Assembly: GCA_009869945.1 (NCBI GenBank)
Contig: WIXG01000106.1
Location: forward strand, 156,429 to 220,428
Direction: 5' to 3'
DNA from: Mesaphorura yosii
Lineage: Eukaryota; Arthropoda; Collembola; Poduromorpha; Tullbergiidae
DNA: 64,000 bases
In this document: in pieces, positions 61,801 through 64,000 of the stretch
Numbering within the stretch: the first letter of the stretch is position 1
How the letters are laid out: each line of letters opens with the position of its first letter
Position numbers and translations under genes: made by a program
Notes under the pieces: model-generated
Databases searched by the model: none
The model's input: only the letters and a program-made list of their open reading frames with translations
What the model was told of the DNA's origin: nothing

Positions 61801-63218
61801 CTACTTTGCACCATTTTAATGCTTGGTACATTCTTTATTGGCTACTTTCTGAGAGAGTTCCGCAACAGCATATTTCTTGGAGAACGAGTAAGCACACCCA
61901 ATAATTGTTCGATAGACTAGACGTAGAGGTTACACATTTCTTGATTCGACAGCCCCGACGAATTTTGGGAGACTTTGGAGTTCCAATTGCGATCGTAACA
62001 ATGGTTCTGCTGGATTATTTCGCAACTGACACATATACGCAGAAGGTAATTAGACTTACAATTGAAAAACCCACTCGTAATAACACACACCTCGATCATA
62101 TTCATAAAAATGATTATAGATGTCCGTGCCTGAAGGACTTCAGCCTTCGAATCCATCGGCAAGAGGCTGGGTCATTTCTCCGATCGATGGGTTGGAACTG
62201 AAAGTTGCATTTGGGGCAATAGTTCCTGCGCTGCTGATCTTTATTTTAATTTTTATGACGACTCAGATTTGCGAGTAAGAAAATGCCCCCTTTTGACCAT
62301 CTCCTATTATTTGCAACTTTAGAAACGTTTGTCTTTGTCAGGTTGATTACGAACAAGAAGGAAAGGAAGTTAGTGAAAGGATCTGGATTTCACTACGACA
62401 TTCTTCTCATTGGATTTATCAATCTGGCCTGTGGTTTCTTGGGAGCTCCGTGGCTCTGCACGGCCACTTTGAGGGGTTTGGCGCACGTGACAGCTTTAAC
62501 AGTATATTCTACGAATAATCCTCCAGGAGAAAAACCCGTGGTTGTTAAAGTGTTGGGTAGGTTTCGTTGGGAAGCAATTTTGTCAACGGGAACTTCACCG
62601 GCAATTTACAATTTATCATCTGACTTTTACAGAACAAAGAGTTACCTGCTTGGTGGTCGCAGTATTAATTGGTTGCTCAGTGATGATGGCAAGCATCTTG
62701 GAATTCATTCCGCTAGCTGTCCTTTTCGGTGTTTTTCTGTACCTTGGAGTTTCGTCCCTCAGCAGCACCCAATTGTTTGAAAGGTTCCGACTGTTTTTCA
62801 TTCCCAGCAAGCATCATCCACAAGTTCCATATGTCAGACATGTAAGTCAATCTTAGTGATCAATTTCTCAATGCACAATGCAGTGACATTTTGTAACCTG
62901 CCTGCTTAATTGAATTTGCAGGTTCGGACTCTGAAAATGCACTTCTACACGCTGATCCAAATTGCTTGTCTTGCAATGCTCTACGGAGTCAAATCAGTGA
63001 GGGAAGCCGCGTTAGCGTTCCCGTTCGTTCTCATGTTCTTGGTTCCTATCCGAAGTCAATTGAAACGTTGCTTCACTGATAGCGAACTTGAAGCCGTACG
63101 TGTTACTTCTAATCACGCATTTAAACTCAAATTTCCAGACATCAACTCTATTCTTATCGCCCCTTTATTCTCACTATTTCAGCTGGACGGCGATCCATCC
63201 GCTGCAAAGACGAAATAG
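52886..63218 (+). CDS. SLC4-family anion-exchanger-like bicarbonate transporter
   Basis: Twenty-two exons, about 1,178 residues: 52886-52924, 54566-54774, 55923-56110, 57706-57742, 58931-59180, 59254-59446, 59521-59732, 59810-59983, 60043-60240, 60298-60402, 60474-60555, 60625-60804, 60881-61164, 61230-61289, 61359-61642, 61728-61887, 61953-62045, 62120-62274, 62342-62556, 62633-62841, 62922-63095, 63183-63218; phases agree at every junction. An acidic, disordered N-terminus leads to the cytoplasmic band-3 domain ([10 protein letters not shown], then [20 protein letters not shown]) and a membrane domain from about residue 640 ([19 protein letters not shown]). AE-type signatures include [68 protein letters not shown] and [18 protein letters not shown]. 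The family swaps chloride for bicarbonate or carries sodium-bicarbonate; overall likeness favours the AE branch. Key AE residues are changed (see findings), so ion coupling is uncertain. The first four introns are 1.1-1.6 kb; the later ones are mostly below 110 bases. Confidence 0.93.
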
Positions 63219-64000
63219 CAAGAGTTGAGATGACTCGGTGCAAGAAAAACGTTGAAGTTTGACTTCAATTAAAATCAAACATTCCTTTAGTTAAGATTTA
63301 GAATGCAACGCAGAAATTAACAAGTCTGTGTATACGAGATATATTTACCATCATTTAGAATGCTAATGCAGTACAATAATTTACCAAATGACAATAATGA
63401 ATACCTTGTAAATAGTTTACCTTTTATATTTTATCCCTGAAGACAATTCTAGATGTACATGTACTCGTACTTCTATTTTTTTCTGCTTGATGATCAATGG
63501 TATTTTCTTATTTGCGATAGTATACAATTAAAGTTAAGCAGTCTTTAAAGATTCAAGATAATAAAATAAATATGAACAAAGTATCCTGCTGAAAATTATT
63601 TCTGGAGTAAAATGAAATGCACACCGACACAGTACTCCGAATCCGAAGCACAAGATTGTCAAGTTACGCTACACAACGCAACTGGCAATGCAACATTTGT
63701 AAACGAGCGTGAAACCAGAAACAGGCGTCAGTGAGGCACGCTGAGATTTCAGCCTGTTAAATGTTAACAAGTACCGAGTAGCAGCGCAGCGGTACGATTG
63801 CGCTGTGATTCTTTTATTCACTGTGATACTGCTGCTGATGATTGCTTATCGCTTAATTGTAGCCATAGCACTAGCTGCCTTGAGTGCCTCCAGGAACTGG
63901 AAGCGGAAAACCACGCTAAATGCATGCAAATTAAGCAGCAGCGAGACCCTGTCGATACGACCACGCACGGTTTAACAATTGCATTGGTGAGATACGGCTC
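63219..64000. other. SLC4 3' UTR and downstream sequence
   Basis: The first 350 bases are the probable 3' UTR. The rest to the window end shows no supported gene. Confidence 0.6.
63560..63570 (+). terminator. Polyadenylation signals of the SLC4 gene
   Basis: Two overlapping AATAAA hexamers about 340 bases after the stop codon in an AT-rich 3' UTR. Confidence 0.6.

Noticed and set aside
1..64000. Transposons, viral insertions or a bacterial-type defence cluster
   Set aside because: No reverse transcriptase, transposase, integrase, long terminal repeat, terminal inverted repeat pair or CRISPR-like array was recognised.

Overview
This is a gene-dense stretch of an animal nuclear genome, most likely an arthropod and probably a pancrustacean. 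All genes are split by GT-AG introns, many only 60-90 bases long. The gene set is animal (linear-ubiquitin ligase, aminoacyl-tRNA synthetase complex subunit, SLC4 anion exchanger, painless-like TRPA channel). Short TTAGG/CCTAA runs match the usual arthropod telomere unit. I saw no transposon ORF, tRNA, rRNA, CRISPR or bacterial-type gene. The species cannot be fixed from the sequence.

Twelve protein genes were modelled exon by exon, checking that splice phases keep the reading frame. In order: LUBEL/HOIP-type RBR ubiquitin ligase (+, 2908-14403); tyrosine aminotransferase (+, 16846-20238); ZCCHC2/ZCCHC14-type CCHC zinc-finger protein (-, 24774-22286); cytosolic 5'-nucleotidase III (+, 27448-28741); membrane-anchored M28 metallopeptidase (-, 30940-28850); painless-like TRPA channel (-, 36640-33765); AIMP1/p43 (-, 39032-37786); VIT/VWA protein of the VWA5A type (+, 39932-43533); chromodomain protein (+, 44775-45897); TMEM86 lysoplasmalogenase (+, 46959-48125); clan-2-like cytochrome P450 (-, 51079-49055); SLC4 anion-exchanger-like transporter (+, 52886-63218).

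The neighbours do not form one pathway. They are ordinary housekeeping, signalling and metabolic genes. Two pairs are convergent (NT5C3/M28 peptidase with 108 bases between stops; TMEM86/P450) and one is closely divergent (AIMP1/VWA5A). Long gene-free stretches lie at 1-2907, 14404-16845, 20239-22285, 24775-27447, 30941-33764, 51080-52885 and in the first four introns of the SLC4 gene.

The points most worth a second look are: an SLC4 exchanger that lacks the transport-site glutamate and the stilbene-reactive lysines of anion exchangers; a short TRPA channel ending in Thr-Arg-Leu from a 12-base last exon; a degenerate tandem micro-repeat shared by introns of two unrelated genes; an acid-free N-terminal extension open upstream of the nucleotidase; an alternative basic N-terminus for the chromodomain protein; and unusual splicing in TMEM86 (an exon holding only the ATG, and a GC-AG intron). 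No clearly new multi-gene system is visible.
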